Assembly (NCBI GenBank): GCA_021298935.1
Contig: JAJTHR010000323.1
Location: 1 to 7,307, forward strand
Length of the DNA stretch: 7,307 nucleotides
Direction: 5' to 3'
Origin: Parachlamydia sp.
Lineage (GTDB): Bacteria > Chlamydiota > Chlamydiia > Chlamydiales > Parachlamydiaceae
Below, in pieces: positions 6,568 to 7,307 of this stretch; position 1 is the stretch's first letter; every line of letters starts with the position of its first letter. Made by a program: the position numbers and the translations under genes. The notes under the pieces are model-generated. The model was not told the DNA's origin. It searched no databases and saw only the letters and a list, made by a program, of their open reading frames with translations.

Positions 6568-7307
6568 TTAACATTCCGGGACATTAACGGCCAGCCCCCC
6601 AAGCGATGTTTCTTTATAAATGTCTTTCATGTCATGACCCGTTTGGCGCATGGCTGCAATGACCTGATCGAGGGAAACTTTGTGCGTCCCGTCGCCATGG
6701 ATCCGAGCGAGCCTTTCGGCATTGATGGCTTTGGTTGCCCCCATTGTATTCCGTTCGATACAGGGAATTTGAACGAGCCCCCCGATCGGGTCACAGGTAA
6801 GTCCCAAATGGTGCTCCATCCCAATTTCCGCCGCATTTTCTACCTGCTCGTTAGTGCCGCCCCTTGCAGCAGTAAGGCCGGCCGCCGCCATCGAGCACGC
6901 GACCCCGACTTCCCCCATGCACCCCATTTCAGCAGCTGAAATGGAAGCCCCTTCCTTATAAAGGATTCCCATGGCACCAGCTGCCAGAAAAAATTTTACA
7001 ATTCCTTCCTCTGAAAAATGCTTATCAAACTTTTCGTAGTAGTGCAAAACAGCAGGGATCACTCCTGCAGCCCCATTTGTGGGCGCTGTAACGACACGGC
7101 CGCCGGCCGCATTTTCCTCATTCACGGCAAGGGCCCAGAGACTGACCCAATCCATGACCTCGGCCGGATCTTTTTCTTCGATTGGCAAATGCTCTTTTTC
7201 CTTTAAATAGCGGTAGATCCCGGCAGCGCGTCTTTTTACATTCAGCCCGCCCGGCAAAATCCCTTTTTTCTCACATCCCCTTCTGGCACACTCTTTCATT
7301 ACCTCCC
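6568..7307 (-). CDS. sdaA: L-serine dehydratase (ammonia-lyase), iron-sulfur type, partial (C-terminal alpha domain)
   Basis: Converts L-serine to pyruvate and ammonia using a [4Fe-4S] cluster as Lewis acid, in the cytosol. About 245 residues are visible and the frame stays open to the right edge. The ATG at 7299 looks internal because the family sequence continues upstream of MKECARRG. Counting from that Met, [12 protein letters not shown] (71-82) is a conserved active-site segment. Cluster cysteines are Cys127 (AAEMGCMGE), Cys169 (GLTCDP) and Cys180 (QIPCIERN); spacings of 42 and 11 match those I recall for the Legionella enzyme. The protein ends in Cys243, matching the C-terminal tail cysteine that caps the cluster in that enzyme. 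Whether this is a single-chain SdaA or the separate alpha chain SdaAA cannot be told without upstream sequence. It reads in the same direction as the downstream operon, 66 bases away. Confidence 0.93.
   Translation of the reverse strand, partial: EVMKECARRGCEKKGILPGGLNVKRRAAGIYRYLKEKEHLPIEEKDPAEVMDWVSLWALAVNEENAAGGRVVTAPTNGAAGVIPAVLHYYEKFDKHFSEEGIVKFFLAAGAMGILYKEGASISAAEMGCMGEVGVACSMAAAGLTAARGGTNEQVENAAEIGMEHHLGLTCDPIGGLVQIPCIERNTMGATKAINAERLARIHGDGTHKVSLDQVIAAMRQTGHDMKDIYKETSLGGLAVNVPEC

Noticed and set aside
7297..7307. GGGAGGTAATG at the right edge as ribosome site and start of the serine dehydratase
   Set aside because: The purine run is only 2-3 bases from the ATG, reads as in-frame codons, and the family continues well upstream of this point, so the Met is most likely internal.

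Overview
The window carries one tightly packed minus-strand gene series. Read in the direction of transcription (right to left) it holds: the C-terminal part of an L-serine dehydratase (cut by the right edge), an alpha/beta hydrolase, a long-form pyrophosphate-dependent phosphofructokinase (PPi-PFK), a small membrane-anchored protein of unknown function, a triple-fusion shikimate-pathway enzyme (AroD-AroE-AroA), and a shikimate kinase. The left 193 bases hold no gene I can assign firmly. They contain a near-perfect 17-bp hairpin and an AT-rich stretch. No tRNA, rRNA, CRISPR array or insertion sequence was seen.

Organism: most likely a member of the Chlamydiae, probably an amoeba-associated (Parachlamydiales-like) lineage. 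This is inference from recalled family features. Chlamydiae carry a fused aroDE, pair an alpha/beta hydrolase gene with PPi-PFK genes, and have EPSP synthases with the PPSKSHS-type N-terminus seen here. An L-serine dehydratase suggests a larger metabolic repertoire than Chlamydia trachomatis. Base composition is moderate in the genes and drops sharply at the left end.

Layout: hydrolase and pfp overlap by 4 bases (ATGA), pfp and the membrane protein are 12 bases apart, the membrane protein and the fusion gene 14 bases apart, and the fusion gene and the kinase overlap. The block 6501 to 194 therefore looks like one operon. The serine dehydratase lies 66 bases upstream of it and may or may not be co-transcribed.

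Working together: the fusion protein and the kinase supply the four consecutive steps from 3-dehydroquinate to EPSP (dehydratase, shikimate dehydrogenase, shikimate kinase, EPSP synthase). It is a compact counterpart of the fungal AROM protein, lacking AroB and in a different domain order. AroB and AroC are not in the window. PPi-PFK lies in the glycolysis/gluconeogenesis trunk that determines PEP supply, PEP is a substrate of the AroA domain, and serine dehydratase makes pyruvate; a shared central-carbon theme is plausible but not shown.

The most notable points are the triple fusion, the non-canonical residues in its EPSP-synthase PEP/glyphosate loop, the missing lid arginine motif in the kinase, and the hairpin downstream of the operon.
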